From Corynebacterium yonathiae (GTDB lineage Bacteria; Actinomycetota; Actinomycetes; Mycobacteriales; Mycobacteriaceae), in the NCBI RefSeq assembly GCF_027570195.1, contig NZ_JAKMUZ010000005.1, positions 1 to 64,000 of the forward strand: a DNA stretch of 64,000 bases. Direction: 5' to 3'. Numbering within the stretch: the first letter of the stretch is position 1; the number at the start of each line of letters is the position of its first letter. Both the position numbers and the translations under genes were made by a program. A model generated the notes under the pieces. It saw only the letters and a program-made list of their open reading frames with translations, was not told the DNA's origin and did no database searches. This document shows, piece by piece, positions 43,393 through 53,634 of the stretch.

Positions 43393-46300
43393 CTACTGCT
43401 TCACGACGGTAGCGCTAACCCCCTTCACCACCTCGTGCACGTCCTCACCATCAAGCGCCTCGGTGGTCACTTGGAAATCGGTCGCGAGCACTTCACCGGC
43501 GATATGGTCGGCGTGACGCTCAGCCCATGCCTTCTTCTCCTCCGGTACAGAAAGTACGGCCGCGATGCGATCCGAAACTTCAAACCCAGAAGCCTTACGG
43601 GCATCCTGGAGACCACGTATAACGTCTGCCGCCCAGCCTTCTGCCTCGAGCTCTTCAGTCACTTCGGTGTCGAGTACTACAAGGCCGTCGAGGCCTTCGA
43701 TACGCGCGGTCGACTTCGGGTTCGCTGCCTGCAGGCGCTCGGTGTACTCATCCGGGCCAAGCACGATATCGCCGTCAACTACGACCTCGTCGCCGCGGCG
43801 CTCATAGTTGCCGGCCTTAAGGTTCTTGATGGCGCGCTGCACATCCTTACCCAGGCGCGGACCAGCGACCTTGGCATTGCAAACTACCTGGAAGGTGCCT
43901 ACCGAATCGACGTCCTCGGTAAGCTCAACTTCCTTTACGTTGACCTCGTCGCGAATGATATCGGCAAAGTCCGCCAAACGCTGTGCCCCTTCAAGAGCCA
44001 CCGTCAGCTTCGGCAGCGGCAACCGGTTGCGCAGCTTATTGGACTTGCGCACCGACGATGCCGCCGAAGCCACCGCGCGAGTGGCGTCCATCGCAGAGAC
44101 CAGATCTGCATCAGCTGGGTAATCCGCGGCCTGCGGGAAATCCGCCAAGTGCACAGAACGCTCGCCGGTTAGCCCGCGGTAGATAACTTCTGCTACGTGC
44201 GGCAAAAGCGGCGCGACCACGCGAGTCACGGTTTCCAACACGGTGTACAAGGTATTGAATGCCTCAGGGTGGGCATCTTCGCCTTCCCAGAAACGCTCGC
44301 GCGAGCGACGCACGTACCAATTGGTCAAAACGTCTGCGAACAGGCGTACCTCTTCGGTTGCCGTAGCGATATCGGTATCGGCAAGCGCTGCGTCTACATT
44401 AGCCACGACATCGTGGGTCTTGGCCAAGATATAGCGGTCCAGAACATGCGTGGAGCTGGTGTCGAACTTGGCCTCCTTTTCCGCGTAGAGCTGCAGGAAG
44501 GTATAGGCATTCCAGATAGGCAGAATAGCCTGGCGCACTCCCTCGCGAATTCCCTGCTCCGTCACAATGAGGTTGCCTCCGCGCAGGATAGGCGAAGACA
44601 TCAGGAACCAGCGCATGGCATCTGAACCATCGCGGTCAAAGACCTCGTTGACGTTGGGATAATTGCCCTTAGACTTCGACATCTTGAGACCGTCGTTGCC
44701 CAGCACGATGCCATGAGCAACGACCTTCTTATACGCCGGGCGATCAAATAGCGCCGTAGATAGCGCATGCATCACGTAGAACCAGCCACGCGTCTGTCCG
44801 GAGTATTCAACGATAAAGTCAGAAGGCGAGTGGGTCTCAAACCATTCCTTATTCTCGAATGGGTAATGCTTCTGCGCGAACGGCATCGAACCTGACTCGA
44901 ACCAGCAGTCCAATACGTCCGGCACGCGGCGCATCATGGACTTACCGGTCGGATCATCGGGGTTCGGGCGCACCAACTCATCGATATGCGGGCGGTGCAG
45001 GGACTGCGGGCGGACGCCGAAATCGCGCTCCAACTCATCCAGTGATCCGTAGACATCCATGCGCGGGTAGTTGTCATCATCGGACATCCACACCGGGATA
45101 GGCGCACCCCAGTAGCGGGTACGGGAGATATTCCAGTCACGCGCGCCCTCGAGCCACTTTCCAAACTGGCCGTCCCGAATGTGCTCTGGCAACCACTCGA
45201 TCTCATTGTGATTAAGCTCCACCATGCGATCGCGGAACTCAGTCACCTTCACGAACCAAGCCGGCAGCGCCATGTAGATAAGCGGCTCACCCGAGCGCCA
45301 CGAGTGCGGGTAGGAGTGCTCAATCGTCACATGGCGCACCACTCGCCCAGCGGCCTTCAAGTCCTTGATGATGTCCTTGTTCGCATCAAAGACCAGCTGA
45401 CCCTCATACGGCGGTACCTGCGAGGTGAATTTGCCGTCCTCATTGACCGGGATGACCAGCTCGATATCGTACTGGTTGGTGGTATTCATATCGTCTTCAC
45501 CAAACGCAGGCGCCTGGTGAACCACACCGGTGCCGTCTTCGGTGGTGACATAATCAGCGACCAACACCTGGTAGGCATTGCGCAGGTCTGGGAAGAAGCC
45601 AAAGATTGGCTCATAGGTAAAGCCTTCGAGCTGCGCACCGGTGAAAGACTCCAGTACCTCGGCCTCACCCAGTTCCTTTTCCAAGGTAGCCAATAGATTT
45701 TCCGCCATGATGAAGGCACGGCCAGCGAAGTCACCCTCGGTGGCCCTAAAGAGCACATAGCTAACCTCGGGGTGAACCGCCAGCGCCTCATTTGAAGGTA
45801 AGGTCCAGGGGGTGGTGGTCCAGGCGAGGAAAGCGGCGTCGGCAAGCGCGGGGTGCTCCGCCAGCGTCTTTTCCGCCGCACTGCCCTCGCGCGCGCCCTC
45901 CACAGGGAAGGTAACCGTCAAGGTCGGGTCCTGGCGCATCTTATAGGAATCATCCAAGCGGGTCTCCTGATTAGACAAGGAGGTATGCTCCGCCCAGGAG
46001 TACGGCAAGACGCGGAAGCCCTTATAGATAAGGCCCTTGTCATATAGTTCCTTGAACGCCCACATAACCGATTCCATGTAATTGATATCCATGGTCTTGT
46101 AGCCGTTGTCAAAATCCACCCAGCGGGCCTGGCGGTTGACGTATTCTTCCCACTCATCGGTGTATTCCAATACGGACTTAGCGCAGTACTCATTGAACTT
46201 TTCCAAGCCCATGTCCTCGATCTGCGCCTTTTCGGTGATGCCTAGCTGCTTTTCGGCCTCTAGCTCGGCGGGCAGGCCGTGGGTATCCCAACCGAAGACG

Positions 46301-46563
46301 CGAGGAACGTAATTGCCTGCCATCGTGCGATAGCGCGGGACGATATCCTTCACATAACCGGTCAGCAGGTGGCCATAGTGCGGCAGGCCATTAGCAAATG
46401 GAGGACCGTCATAGAAGATGTACTCTGGGCAGTCCTTAGTCTTTTCTAGCGAAGCTTGGAAGGTATCATCCTGCTTCCAGTACTTCTGGACTTCCTCTTC
46501 CATATCCGGGAAGCGGCTTGAGCCGCCGGTCAGATCGACCTTGGGGTAAATCTTTTTCGCCAT
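43393..46563 (-). CDS. ileS: Isoleucyl-tRNA synthetase
   Basis: Charges tRNA-Ile. The 1056-residue class-I enzyme has the HIGH-type motif as [15 protein letters not shown] and the KMSKS loop in [20 protein letters not shown]. The CP1 editing domain lies between ([31 protein letters not shown]). The length and the [17 protein letters not shown] region fit the longer (eukaryotic-like) IleRS class that is often resistant to mupirocin; resistance is an inference. A T-box leader precedes it. Confidence 0.96.
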   Translation of the reverse strand: MAKKIYPKVDLTGGSSRFPDMEEEVQKYWKQDDTFQASLEKTKDCPEYIFYDGPPFANGLPHYGHLLTGYVKDIVPRYRTMAGNYVPRVFGWDTHGLPAELEAEKQLGITEKAQIEDMGLEKFNEYCAKSVLEYTDEWEEYVNRQARWVDFDNGYKTMDINYMESVMWAFKELYDKGLIYKGFRVLPYSWAEHTSLSNQETRLDDSYKMRQDPTLTVTFPVEGAREGSAAEKTLAEHPALADAAFLAWTTTPWTLPSNEALAVHPEVSYVLFRATEGDFAGRAFIMAENLLATLEKELGEAEVLESFTGAQLEGFTYEPIFGFFPDLRNAYQVLVADYVTTEDGTGVVHQAPAFGEDDMNTTNQYDIELVIPVNEDGKFTSQVPPYEGQLVFDANKDIIKDLKAAGRVVRHVTIEHSYPHSWRSGEPLIYMALPAWFVKVTEFRDRMVELNHNEIEWLPEHIRDGQFGKWLEGARDWNISRTRYWGAPIPVWMSDDDNYPRMDVYGSLDELERDFGVRPQSLHRPHIDELVRPNPDDPTGKSMMRRVPDVLDCWFESGSMPFAQKHYPFENKEWFETHSPSDFIVEYSGQTRGWFYVMHALSTALFDRPAYKKVVAHGIVLGNDGLKMSKSKGNYPNVNEVFDRDGSDAMRWFLMSSPILRGGNLIVTEQGIREGVRQAILPIWNAYTFLQLYAEKEAKFDTSSTHVLDRYILAKTHDVVANVDAALADTDIATATEEVRLFADVLTNWYVRRSRERFWEGEDAHPEAFNTLYTVLETVTRVVAPLLPHVAEVIYRGLTGERSVHLADFPQAADYPADADLVSAMDATRAVASAASSVRKSNKLRNRLPLPKLTVALEGAQRLADFADIIRDEVNVKEVELTEDVDSVGTFQVVCNAKVAGPRLGKDVQRAIKNLKAGNYERRGDEVVVDGDIVLGPDEYTERLQAANPKSTARIEGLDGLVVLDTEVTEELEAEGWAADVIRGLQDARKASGFEVSDRIAAVLSVPEEKKAWAERHADHIAGEVLATDFQVTTEALDGEDVHEVVKGVSATVVKQ

Positions 46564-46565
46564 AA

Positions 46566-46780
46566 CTATCCTTCACTCGTAAAACGGTGCAGGGACGCGC
46601 CTTCAAGGCTCGCGGTACCACCCTGCTTGAGCCCGAAGGCTCCGCTTCGTTTCGGTGAAGGAGTTGACGGTCCCACCCGTTCAGTTCTACTGGGCCGCAG
46701 AGGCTGTTCTTCTGAATTACTCCCCGGTGATGGCCGGATCACTGCATGTAGGTCATAGTATAGCGCCCCAGAATCTTCGT
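46566..46780 (-). ncRNA. T-box riboswitch (Ile) in the ileS leader
   Basis: On the minus strand the leader contains the T-box CAGGGTGGTACCGCG (plus coordinates 46611-46625). Upstream is CCATCACCGGGGAG, in which ATC (46729-46731) fits the isoleucine specifier codon of a short Stem I. GGAAGAAC-like AGAAGAAC follows near 46700. The layout matches actinobacterial ileS T-boxes with an ultrashort Stem I that control translation rather than transcription. No U-run lies between the T-box and the ATG, and the ribosome-binding region GAAGGA just before it could be sequestered. Uncharged tRNA-Ile should open it. Confidence 0.88.
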
Positions 46781-46851
46781 GCACAATAAGTTATCCACAG
46801 GCTAAAAATTTTCTCTTGTGCGGGGTTGCGCGGGGAAATAGATTGTGATTT

Positions 46852-47853
46852 GTGAACGCGCTAGATACTTACCTCGCAGCCATGGCCCCCGGGATGGACA
46901 TCGTCCTCGGGTGCGCAGGCATGTCCGAGGAGGATCTCTGCGCGCGGGGTGCCGCCGAAAGAACTGCCCATGAATTGGCTCTATTGAAAGAGGCATACTG
47001 CGGCACGACCAAGTTCACAGGGAAGCGCCGCCGCGCTATCGAAGGTGCTCAGCACAATGGACATTCCATCGTTGCACTATCCATGATCGAAAAGTATGCG
47101 CGAAAAATGCCCACGCTTTTCGACGCCTGGGTTCTCCGCGAACAGCTGTGCACCACCAAAGCCACAGCAGGCGCACTAGAAAAGCTGGCTCAGTCCAAAG
47201 TCCCGAAGAAAAGGCGCTCGGTGAAACCGGGCGTGCGCATTATCCGCCGTAAAGATGCTCCATGGACGCTTGCGATCGACGGCTCGTCCTCATTTATTGC
47301 GGACTTGCACGCAGCGGTAGAAAACCAGAATAAAAAGCCGCTAGATGTGGTGAAAGATACCTTCTTCGGGGGCGATAGCGCGCAACGAAGTACAGTGATA
47401 ACAAATGTCATCGTGCGCTTGGAAGACTACGTACGCATCGTCAACGGTGACGGTGAGGAAATCACCTTACAGATGACAAACGGGGCGACGCTTACGGGTG
47501 CGCAGTACTTGCGTCGCACGCTCAAGGAGCATGGCCTCATTACCCTGGTAAGTCCTTTTGAAGGCGCGGTAAATCTGTATCGCACCGAGCGCTTCGCCAA
47601 TGCCAAGCAGCGGTTGATGGCGGGCGCGGAAAATCCCGTGTGCCCATGGCCTCGGTGTGCCAAGCCTGCCGACCAATGCCAAATTCACCATTTGGACCCG
47701 TGGTCACACGGTGGATTGACCAATATCGCGAACTTATCCACAGCCTGCGCCTACCACAATGGCGCTAACGATGACGATCCCAATGCCCCACCGCTGCGCG
47801 GACGGCTTGCCCGAACGAATGGCGAGATTCGGTGGCAGCCACCTGATTGTTAA
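46852..47853 (+). CDS. HNH-nuclease-domain protein (13E12/DUF222-like), paralogue 2
   Basis: A 333-residue protein from GTG 46852, probably leaderless because TAGATT at about 46838-46843 would place the transcript start at the GTG. The HNH part reads CPWPRCAKPADQCQIHHLDP and NLSTACAYHNGANDDD. It aligns over its full length with the minus-strand gene at 33401-34423, for example in the KPGVR-x-x-RR, TNGA-x-xTGA and LYR segments. Target and role are not known. Confidence 0.85.
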   Translation: MNALDTYLAAMAPGMDIVLGCAGMSEEDLCARGAAERTAHELALLKEAYCGTTKFTGKRRRAIEGAQHNGHSIVALSMIEKYARKMPTLFDAWVLREQLCTTKATAGALEKLAQSKVPKKRRSVKPGVRIIRRKDAPWTLAIDGSSSFIADLHAAVENQNKKPLDVVKDTFFGGDSAQRSTVITNVIVRLEDYVRIVNGDGEEITLQMTNGATLTGAQYLRRTLKEHGLITLVSPFEGAVNLYRTERFANAKQRLMAGAENPVCPWPRCAKPADQCQIHHLDPWSHGGLTNIANLSTACAYHNGANDDDPNAPPLRGRLARTNGEIRWQPPDC

Positions 47854-47927
47854 GGAAAAGATTGCGATAAAGGCGCCTCGTGCGCCTCATTCGCATGCCT
47901 CAAACCAAGACTTGTGGGCGCGGCACA

Positions 47928-48164
47928 TTAACCCTCGCGGAAAACTTCGCGCAAGGCCTCTTGATCAGGGCGTACTGCTGCCTCGGATTTATCGGCACGG
48001 TGCTTATGCACCCAGTCCAAGATGAAGCAGACCAGCCCAAGGCCAGCGGCAGCGAATACGATATAAAGCGACCAATCTGCCCCCGAAATCACAAAATTCA
48101 CCAAGGCCACGAATGCCACGAGGGCGAGAACTAAAGCGGCAACGAGCACAGCGGTTCCTCTCAT
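47928..48164 (-). CDS. Small membrane protein downstream-facing from wag31
   Basis: A 78-residue protein with two membrane segments (AVLVAALVLALVAFVALVNF and LYIVFAAAGLGLVCFILDWV) and a hydrophilic tail (HKHRADKSEAAVRPDQEALR). It is separated from wag31 upstream by a strong terminator, so it has its own promoter. A small GGCGC-N-GCGCC hairpin near 47871-47887 lies beyond its stop. No function is recognised. Confidence 0.75.
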   Translation of the reverse strand: MRGTAVLVAALVLALVAFVALVNFVISGADWSLYIVFAAAGLGLVCFILDWVHKHRADKSEAAVRPDQEALREVFREG

Positions 48165-48201
48165 TAGGGCGGGTTAAGGCACAACGGTCAAAAACAACAA
48201 T

Positions 48202-48230
48202 AGCGCCCCCACCGCAGTGGCGGGGGCGCT
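48202..48230 (-). terminator. Rho-independent terminator of wag31
   Basis: Arms AGCGCCCCC and GGGGGCGCT pair around a ten-base centre. On the minus strand ATTGTTGTTTTTG follows. It lies about 18 bp after the wag31 stop codon and closes the dcw run. Confidence 0.88.
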
Positions 48231-48247
48231 AAGAGGAACGGGGTGGC

Positions 48248-49417
48248 TTAGTTATTGCCAGCCTCACCGTTCGGCGCGGCGGTGCCGCGGGTAGCCAGCT
48301 CTTCCAGCTGAGACTCGAGCAGAGTCTTCAGACGAGTGCGGTACTCACGCTCAAAGGTACGCAGCTCGGAAATGCGAGCCTCCAGTGCGGTCTGCTGCTG
48401 CTTGACCGTGTTCATAACCTCGGTGTGCTTGCGCTCAGCATCGGCCTGCAGGGAAGCAGCCTTCTCTTCTGCCTGACGGATCTGGGCTTCGGCACGGGAG
48501 GAAGCATCAGACTCGGTCTGCTTTGCCTTAGCCTCGGCGTCAGACACCAGCTTCTTGGAGCGGGAATCTGCGTCCTGCAGCTGGGCATCGTACTTCTTCT
48601 GGGCGTCGGCAAGCTGAGCCTTGGAACGAGAGTCTGCGTCGGTCAGCTGCTTTTCTGCGGCAGTGCGTGCCTCGGACAGCATGGACTCGGACTCCGCACG
48701 GGCCTCGGAGGTCAGGCGATCTGCCATCTCCTGCGCCAGACCCAGAACGCGGGCGGCCTGCATGTGGGTTTCCGGAGTAGCCAGGCCATCGGCGGTCTGA
48801 GCCGCGCCAGCGCCCGCAATACCTGCGGCCGCAACGCCGGCCTTGGAGGAACCAGCTGCGGAAGCGGACTTCTTCAGCTCGTCGTTTTCCTTCTTGGAAG
48901 CCTCGAGGTCCTTCTTTGCCTGTGCTGCTTCTGCGCGTGCCGCCTCGGCATCCTTCTTTGCCTGAGCGGCCTCGTCGCGGGCCGCCTTCAAGTCTGCCGA
49001 GGAGGAAGCAGCAGAACCGCTCTCCTGAGCCTTGGAAACCTCAGCCTGGGCTGCCTTAACCTGCTCCTGAGCCTTCTTGGTTTCTTCCTTAGCGCGGGAA
49101 AGCTCAGACTTGGAGTCTGCCAGCTTGGTTTCGTACTCAGCACGCAGCTTGGATTCGATTTCCTTACGCAGTGCAGCCTCGTCAGTGCGGGCGGAAGCTG
49201 CGGTCGCGGTACCAGCGGCGGCCCCCGCACCCGACTTAACCTGAGAATTCAGGTCACTAACCTGTGCCTGCAGGTCCTCGTTCTCGTCCTGCAGCTGGGC
49301 AAGGGCATCCTCTACGAGATCGAGGAACTGATCCACCTCGTCTTCGTTGTAGCCGCGCTTGCCAATCGGCGGCTTGCTGAACGCGACGTTGTGTACATCA
49401 GCTGGTGACAGTGGCAT
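48248..49417 (-). CDS. wag31: DivIVA/Wag31 polar growth scaffold
   Basis: Marks cell poles and directs tip peptidoglycan synthesis in corynebacteria. The 389-residue protein begins with the DivIVA membrane-binding segment ([39 protein letters not shown]). A Gly/Ala linker and long coiled coils follow, rich in Ala, Glu, Lys and Gln, for example residues ~85-175 and ~225-360. It is usually essential. TATTAT (plus 49522-49527, minus strand) is a plausible -10. The 204 bp upstream contain no gene. Confidence 0.95.
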   Translation of the reverse strand: MPLSPADVHNVAFSKPPIGKRGYNEDEVDQFLDLVEDALAQLQDENEDLQAQVSDLNSQVKSGAGAAAGTATAASARTDEAALRKEIESKLRAEYETKLADSKSELSRAKEETKKAQEQVKAAQAEVSKAQESGSAASSSADLKAARDEAAQAKKDAEAARAEAAQAKKDLEASKKENDELKKSASAAGSSKAGVAAAGIAGAGAAQTADGLATPETHMQAARVLGLAQEMADRLTSEARAESESMLSEARTAAEKQLTDADSRSKAQLADAQKKYDAQLQDADSRSKKLVSDAEAKAKQTESDASSRAEAQIRQAEEKAASLQADAERKHTEVMNTVKQQQTALEARISELRTFEREYRTRLKTLLESQLEELATRGTAAPNGEAGNN

Positions 49418-49621
49418 GTCTTCTCTTCCCCTTCAGGTTGGTACAACCCCGGAGGTTCCAGGGCCTTAGGAGCTGCGGTTCAGGTCTAACTAAACCTTCC
49501 CCACAAAGGTACATGTGGTTCATAATACGGGTTATCGCGATTTATCGTAACCAAACGCCCACAATAATCGACGCCCCGTCGAGTCTCAACGTTTACCACA
49601 GGTTTCATGGCGACGGGGGTG

Positions 49622-49915
49622 CTAAGTCAGAAACACCATCCGCAGGATCATCGTGAGTATCGAGAGCAAGACGAATAGTACGAGGACCGAAACGTCGAGG
49701 GCTACGCCACCCATCTGCAGCGGCGGGATCAAGCGCCGCAACGCCTTGACCGGCGGATCCGTAATTACGAACAAGGGCTCCGCTACGACCATAAACCAGC
49801 GGGGCGGATTGAATTGCCGCGAGAAGGACTGGATCATCTCGATCACGATGCGGGCGATGAGCACCCACGTATAAATCCGCACGAGCAGGATAAGAATAAT
49901 TCCGAGTTGTGTCAC
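49622..49915 (-). CDS. YggT-family membrane protein
   Basis: A 97-residue protein with two YggT-type membrane hairpins (IILILLVRIYTWVLIARIVI and VALDVSVLVLFVLLSILTMI). Between them is the family loop RWFMVVAEPLFVITDPPVKA. It sits between sepF and wag31 as in most Actinobacteria and probably helps place division or growth machinery. The exact role is not known. Confidence 0.9.
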   Translation of the reverse strand: MTQLGIILILLVRIYTWVLIARIVIEMIQSFSRQFNPPRWFMVVAEPLFVITDPPVKALRRLIPPLQMGGVALDVSVLVLFVLLSILTMILRMVFLT

Positions 49916-49937
49916 AATTGTTGAGCCTATCGAATAA

Positions 49938-49973
49938 ACCCCCGCAGGTACCCAATCGGCACCCCACGGGGGT
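49938..49973 (-). terminator. Possible hairpin between sepF and yggT
   Basis: ACCCCCG (49938-49944) pairs with CGGGGGT (49967-49973) over a 22-base loop; on the minus strand TTTATTC follows. It could attenuate or pause transcription before yggT. The stem is short for its loop, so this is tentative. Confidence 0.35.
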
Positions 49974-49991
49974 CAAGAAATACCAGCTGCT

Positions 49992-50444
49992 TTAGCGCAA
50001 GCCTGCGGCGCGCTCGAGCTCGTGCTTAGCGATGTCCGCTGACTTCGGCACGATGGAAAAGACCTTACGCTCGGTGTCTAGCCCCTTGGTGAGGTTGAGC
50101 ATGCGACCTTCAAGGCCGAAGCAAAGGCCCGCGGCGAAGTCGATGAAGCGCTTAGCTGTGGCCTTTTCGGCGTCGGTAAGCTCGAAGACCACAGCGTCGC
50201 CGTCACGGAAGGGCTCGCCCACCTTGGCAGCATCATTAAAAGACGTCAGTGAGATGGCCACGATGGTCGGAACGAACTCCTCTTGTGCCGGAGCTGGCTC
50301 AAAGGACTGCGGGGTGCGGCGGCGAGCATAGGCCGAGGAGCTGTTTTCGGAGTAACGAGGCTCTTCGTTGTAGTAAGCATCGTCCTCTTCGATATCCATC
50401 GGGCCCAGCCCGAAGAAATCCTTCGTCTTATCAATGAATGACAT
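49992..50444 (-). CDS. sepF: Cell division protein SepF
   Basis: Links FtsZ to the membrane; in corynebacteria, which lack FtsA, it is the main anchor. From ATG 50444 (AGGGAG upstream) it has 150 residues. The N-terminal amphipathic segment is MSFIDKTKDFFGLG, the middle is a disordered acidic linker, and the C-terminal domain (VAISLTSFNDAAKVGEPFRD, RFIDFAAGLCFGLEGRM) dimerises and binds the FtsZ tail. The ORF could extend to 50483 but the added residues are not conserved. Confidence 0.94.
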   Translation of the reverse strand: MSFIDKTKDFFGLGPMDIEEDDAYYNEEPRYSENSSSAYARRRTPQSFEPAPAQEEFVPTIVAISLTSFNDAAKVGEPFRDGDAVVFELTDAEKATAKRFIDFAAGLCFGLEGRMLNLTKGLDTERKVFSIVPKSADIAKHELERAAGLR

Positions 50445-50549
50445 TTTTGGGTCTCCCTCTGACCTAAATTTGTACAAGTCCAAACGCGTAAAATGTGTCT
50501 AGTGTGACTCATGTGATTTACGCTGTGAAATGCGCTTTTGCAATATTTT
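50445..50549. promoter_or_regulatory. Spacer upstream of sepF
   Basis: About 105 bp, AT-rich, between yggS and sepF on the minus strand. A promoter for sepF is likely here. Near 50490-50510 the words TGTGACTCATGTGAT look like GlxR half-sites but the second is not inverted, so I do not call an operator. Confidence 0.35.
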
Positions 50550-51248
50550 TTAACCTACTGGTCGCGGTCCCATGATACTGGTTCCGACACGCACGATATC
50601 GCTGCCCGCAGCAATTGCTTCTGCCATATCCGCACTCATTCCAGCAGACAATTTCAGCGCTCGCCCCAACTCGTCCGATAGGCGATCTACCGTCTGACGA
50701 ACACTCTGGAATACTTCAGCTGCATCGGCATCAAGCGGCGGAACTACCATGAGGCCGGCAAGATCCAGCTGCTGCGAATCCTCTACCGCCTCCACGAGCT
50801 CATCGAGCGCTTCGGCTGGAACACCGCCGCGAGCGCCATCGCCGTCAGCGGAAACTTGGATAAAGACCGGCAAATTAGTTTCGCGCTCTCCCCGATCCTT
50901 GGCTAAGGCAACGCCTCGCTCCAATGCATGGGCGAGTTTTAGGGAATCGAGCGAATGAACACTGGCCGCCCATCGGGCTACATGATTGGCCTTCTTGGTC
51001 TGGATCTGACCGATCATGTGGAAGCGTAGTTGCGGCAGCTCGGCGGCCTTGGCGCGGGCCTCTTGCTCCCGGTTCTCGGCAACGTCTGTAACCCCTAATT
51101 CCGCCAATAGAGCGATATCCGCGGCTGGGTGAAACTTCGTCACTGGGAGCAATTGCGGAGGCTTGCATCCCGACTCCGCTGCTAGTTGCTCAATCTGGGC
51201 GCGGGTAGCCGCTAGGTTTTCTTGTAGCTGTACTTTTCTTTCGCTCAT
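50550..51248 (-). CDS. PLP homeostasis protein, YggS/PLPBP family
   Basis: A 232-residue single-domain alanine-racemase-fold protein that binds pyridoxal phosphate without known catalysis. The PLP lysine is in LLPVTKFHPAADIALLAE, and DVAENREQEARAKAAEL and FHMIGQIQTKKANHVARWA are typical. ATG 51248 overlaps the yfiH stop by one base (TAATG). Its position between yfiH and sepF is standard in Gram-positive dcw clusters. Confidence 0.94.
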   Translation of the reverse strand: MSERKVQLQENLAATRAQIEQLAAESGCKPPQLLPVTKFHPAADIALLAELGVTDVAENREQEARAKAAELPQLRFHMIGQIQTKKANHVARWAASVHSLDSLKLAHALERGVALAKDRGERETNLPVFIQVSADGDGARGGVPAEALDELVEAVEDSQQLDLAGLMVVPPLDADAAEVFQSVRQTVDRLSDELGRALKLSAGMSADMAEAIAAGSDIVRVGTSIMGPRPVG

Positions 51249-51979
51249 TACTGTGCCTCCAACCAAATTAGTCCAGCCTGACGGCCGGTGGTGCCTTCGC
51301 GGCGGTAGGAAAAGAATTCTTCATCCTGAATGGTGCAGCGTGGGTCGGATTCAATCGCCGTAATGCCCAGGCCCATCAGCTGGCGAATGAGTCCTGCGCG
51401 AACGTCGATGCCCCACGTGCCCCTCGATGTTCGAGTCTTAGAGCCCGGCAGCCGGAATTCTACGTCGTTGGCCATCTCTTCTGGCACCTCATAATTCTTT
51501 CCGGAGGCTGCCGGCCCCATGACCGCCTGAATGCGTTCGGACTGCGCGCCCAGCTTCTGCATTTCCCGCACGGTATTGACAACGATGCCATTGCGGGCAC
51601 CTAAGCGGCCGGCGTGGACTGCGGCGATGACGCCAGCAGCGACGTCGACAAGCAGCACTGGCGTGCAATCCGCAACCAGAACGGCCAAGCCAAGGCGGCG
51701 CTGAGTGGTAACCAATGCGTCAGTGGCCGGCACGGGTTCATCCTGCGGACCATCAATAACCGTGACTGTATTGGTGTGCAATTGCTCCATCCACACAATA
51801 TCTTCCAGCCCGGTCACGCGCTTGAGGCGAGCACGGTTAGCGGCTACCGAGGCGGGGTCATCGCCGACGTGGTGTCCCAAGTTAAAAGAATCATATGGAA
51901 TATCAGACGCCCCGCCGGCACGGCTGGTAAAAACCATGCGGACGGGGCGTTTGGTGCGATGTTCCTCGTTTACTGGCAT
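51248..51979 (-). CDS. YfiH/LACC1-family multicopper-type oxidoreductase-like protein
   Basis: About 243 residues. The family metal ligands are EQLHTNTV, VLVADCTPVLLVD and AAVHAGRLGARNG. The usual HAGWRG is HAGRLG here. Members act as purine nucleoside phosphorylases or polyphenol-oxidising proteins, and YfiH in E. coli edits peptidoglycan precursors. A cell-wall quality role would fit the location; that is inference. Start ATG 51979; GTG 51985 is an alternative. Confidence 0.9.
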   Translation of the reverse strand: MPVNEEHRTKRPVRMVFTSRAGGASDIPYDSFNLGHHVGDDPASVAANRARLKRVTGLEDIVWMEQLHTNTVTVIDGPQDEPVPATDALVTTQRRLGLAVLVADCTPVLLVDVAAGVIAAVHAGRLGARNGIVVNTVREMQKLGAQSERIQAVMGPAASGKNYEVPEEMANDVEFRLPGSKTRTSRGTWGIDVRAGLIRQLMGLGITAIESDPRCTIQDEEFFSYRREGTTGRQAGLIWLEAQ

Positions 51980-52003
51980 GCACACCAGCGTAGCGCTTTG
52001 CGT

Positions 52004-53323
52004 TTAGCGCATGAAGGAAGGCACATCCAGATCATCATCGCCGTCATCATCGCGGCGCTGGGACGGACGGGACAAGCGGTAGTCATCGCGGCGCTCGTCG
52101 CGGGAAAAACGATCGGAGTTGGTAAATAGTCCGCTGGATTCTGGTCGACGCTCCTCAGCCGGGCGCTCTGTGGTAAAACGCTCCCGCTCCTGGCCAGCGC
52201 GCGGCTCATAGGAATGGCGTGGGGAGTAGTCATCCTGAACCGGCTGGGCAGCAGAAGGCTGCGCGGGAGCCGGGGTGACTGGCTCTGCGGCTGCGCGCTC
52301 GCGATTATCGAAGAGCGAGCCCGGCTTGCGCTGCTGGCCCTGCGGCTGTTCCTCTGCAGCGGCTTGGGCCATATTTGCTTCAGCGTCAAAGCCAGTGGCA
52401 ATAATGGTGATGCGAATCTCATCACCCATGGTGTCATCGATGATGGTACCGAAAATGAGGTTAACGTCCTCATCGGCACGCTCTTCGACCATGGAGGCCG
52501 CAGCATTGACCTCGTGCAGCCCCAAGTCGGAGCCGCCGGCAATAGACAGCAACACGCCTTTGGCACCTTCCATCGTAGATTCCAGCAGCGGCGAATTGAT
52601 TGCCTGCTCGGCAGCGGTCATGGCACGGTTATCTCCGCGCGCGAAACCAATTCCCATCAGCGCAGAACCGGCATCAGACATGACGGAGCGGACGTCTGCG
52701 AAGTCAACGTTGATCATGCCCGGGATAGTGATCAAGTTGGTAATACCTTGGACACCATTGTGCAGCACCTCGTCGGCGGCGCGGAAGGCCTCAACTATGG
52801 AGAGCTCTTCCCCACCGAGCTGCATCAGTCGGTCATTCGGGATGACGATGAGGGTATCGCAGACCTCACGCAGTTCCTCGATACCAGCCATGGCCTGGCG
52901 GGTACGGCGAGCGCCTTCGAACTTGAAGGGGCGGGTGACAACGCCGACAGTCAAAGCGCCCATCTTCTTCGCGATGGATGCCACGACTGGGGCGGCGCCG
53001 GTGCCGGTGCCACCACCCTCGCCGGCAGTCACGAAGACCATATCGGAGCCTTGGAGGGCATCTTCAATCTCGGACTTGTGGTCTTCTGCGGAGGTCTTGC
53101 CCACCTCTGGGTTAGCGCCGGCGCCAAGACCGCGGGTGGCCTCGCGGCCGATGTCGAGCTTGGTATCGGCATCGGAGAAGATGAGGGCCTGAGAGTCAGT
53201 GTTGATGGCGACGAACTGAACGCCCTTGAGGCCTTCTTCGATCATGCGGTTAACGGCGTTGACGCCGCCACCACCGACGCCGACGACCTTGATATCCGCG
53301 AGGTTGTTATTGGAAGAGATCAT
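52004..53323 (-). CDS. ftsZ: Cell division GTPase FtsZ
   Basis: Polymerises into the division ring. The 439-residue protein has [20 protein letters not shown], the tubulin signature [18 protein letters not shown], and the T7 segment [11 protein letters not shown]. The C-terminal ~125 residues are a disordered linker rich in Pro, Gln and Arg, ending in the conserved tail [16 protein letters not shown] text that binds SepF. ATG 53323 is preferred (AAAGGTGAG about 10 bases upstream); the frame also opens at 53338. Confidence 0.97.
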   Translation of the reverse strand: MISSNNNLADIKVVGVGGGGVNAVNRMIEEGLKGVQFVAINTDSQALIFSDADTKLDIGREATRGLGAGANPEVGKTSAEDHKSEIEDALQGSDMVFVTAGEGGGTGTGAAPVVASIAKKMGALTVGVVTRPFKFEGARRTRQAMAGIEELREVCDTLIVIPNDRLMQLGGEELSIVEAFRAADEVLHNGVQGITNLITIPGMINVDFADVRSVMSDAGSALMGIGFARGDNRAMTAAEQAINSPLLESTMEGAKGVLLSIAGGSDLGLHEVNAAASMVEERADEDVNLIFGTIIDDTMGDEIRITIIATGFDAEANMAQAAAEEQPQGQQRKPGSLFDNRERAAAEPVTPAPAQPSAAQPVQDDYSPRHSYEPRAGQERERFTTERPAEERRPESSGLFTNSDRFSRDERRDDYRLSRPSQRRDDDGDDDLDVPSFMR

Positions 53324-53338
53324 GTGAGTTGGTCTCAC

Positions 53339-53634
53339 CTTTCGCTACTTTAAGTCTGCACGTGCATTAAACGAGGAATGTAAAGCGGCCCGCCGAAGGC
53401 GAATCGCGTTCCCCTCCATCTTTAACGACAGCCGTGTAATTTTCACGCACATTTTGCGCGTGTCGAGACCCTCAAGTTCCACTTTAGGGTTTCTCACCTG
53501 CGGTTTTACTAGTCACACCCGTACCATCTGCCCCATGTTGCAAGCAGAAAAATGGGCCCGTGCAGCGCACGCGCATAAGCCTAGCTGCCGGGCCCAAAGT
53601 CGGGATAAAAACACGCGCGGGGGCACCCGTCGCC
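53339..53634. promoter_or_regulatory. ftsQ-ftsZ intergenic region
   Basis: About 300 bp without a gene; ftsA, which sits here in many bacteria, is absent. It contains a terminator-like hairpin (53554-53595) and must hold the ftsZ promoters. ftsZ of C. glutamicum also has its own promoters. AT-rich words near 53340-53380 and 53440-53460 are possible -10 regions on the minus strand. Confidence 0.55.
53547..53595 (-). terminator. Terminator or attenuator hairpin between ftsQ and ftsZ
   Basis: GGGCCCGTGCAGC (53554-53566) and GCTGCCGGGCCC (53584-53595) form a stem with one bulged base. On the minus strand the stem is followed by ATTTTTCTG. This is a good intrinsic terminator about 40 bp past the ftsQ stop and about 230 bp before ftsZ. 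Confidence 0.7.

Noticed and set aside
48425..49408. A 327-codon plus-strand frame opposite wag31
   Set aside because: The Leu/Gly-rich text is the complement of the repetitive coiled-coil codons of wag31.
50485..50515. GlxR-like site before sepF
   Set aside because: Two TGTGA/TGTGAT words are in direct rather than inverted orientation, so the cAMP-receptor-type consensus is not met.
52214..53353. A 379-codon plus-strand frame opposite ftsZ
   Set aside because: Antisense shadow of ftsZ with no independent support.
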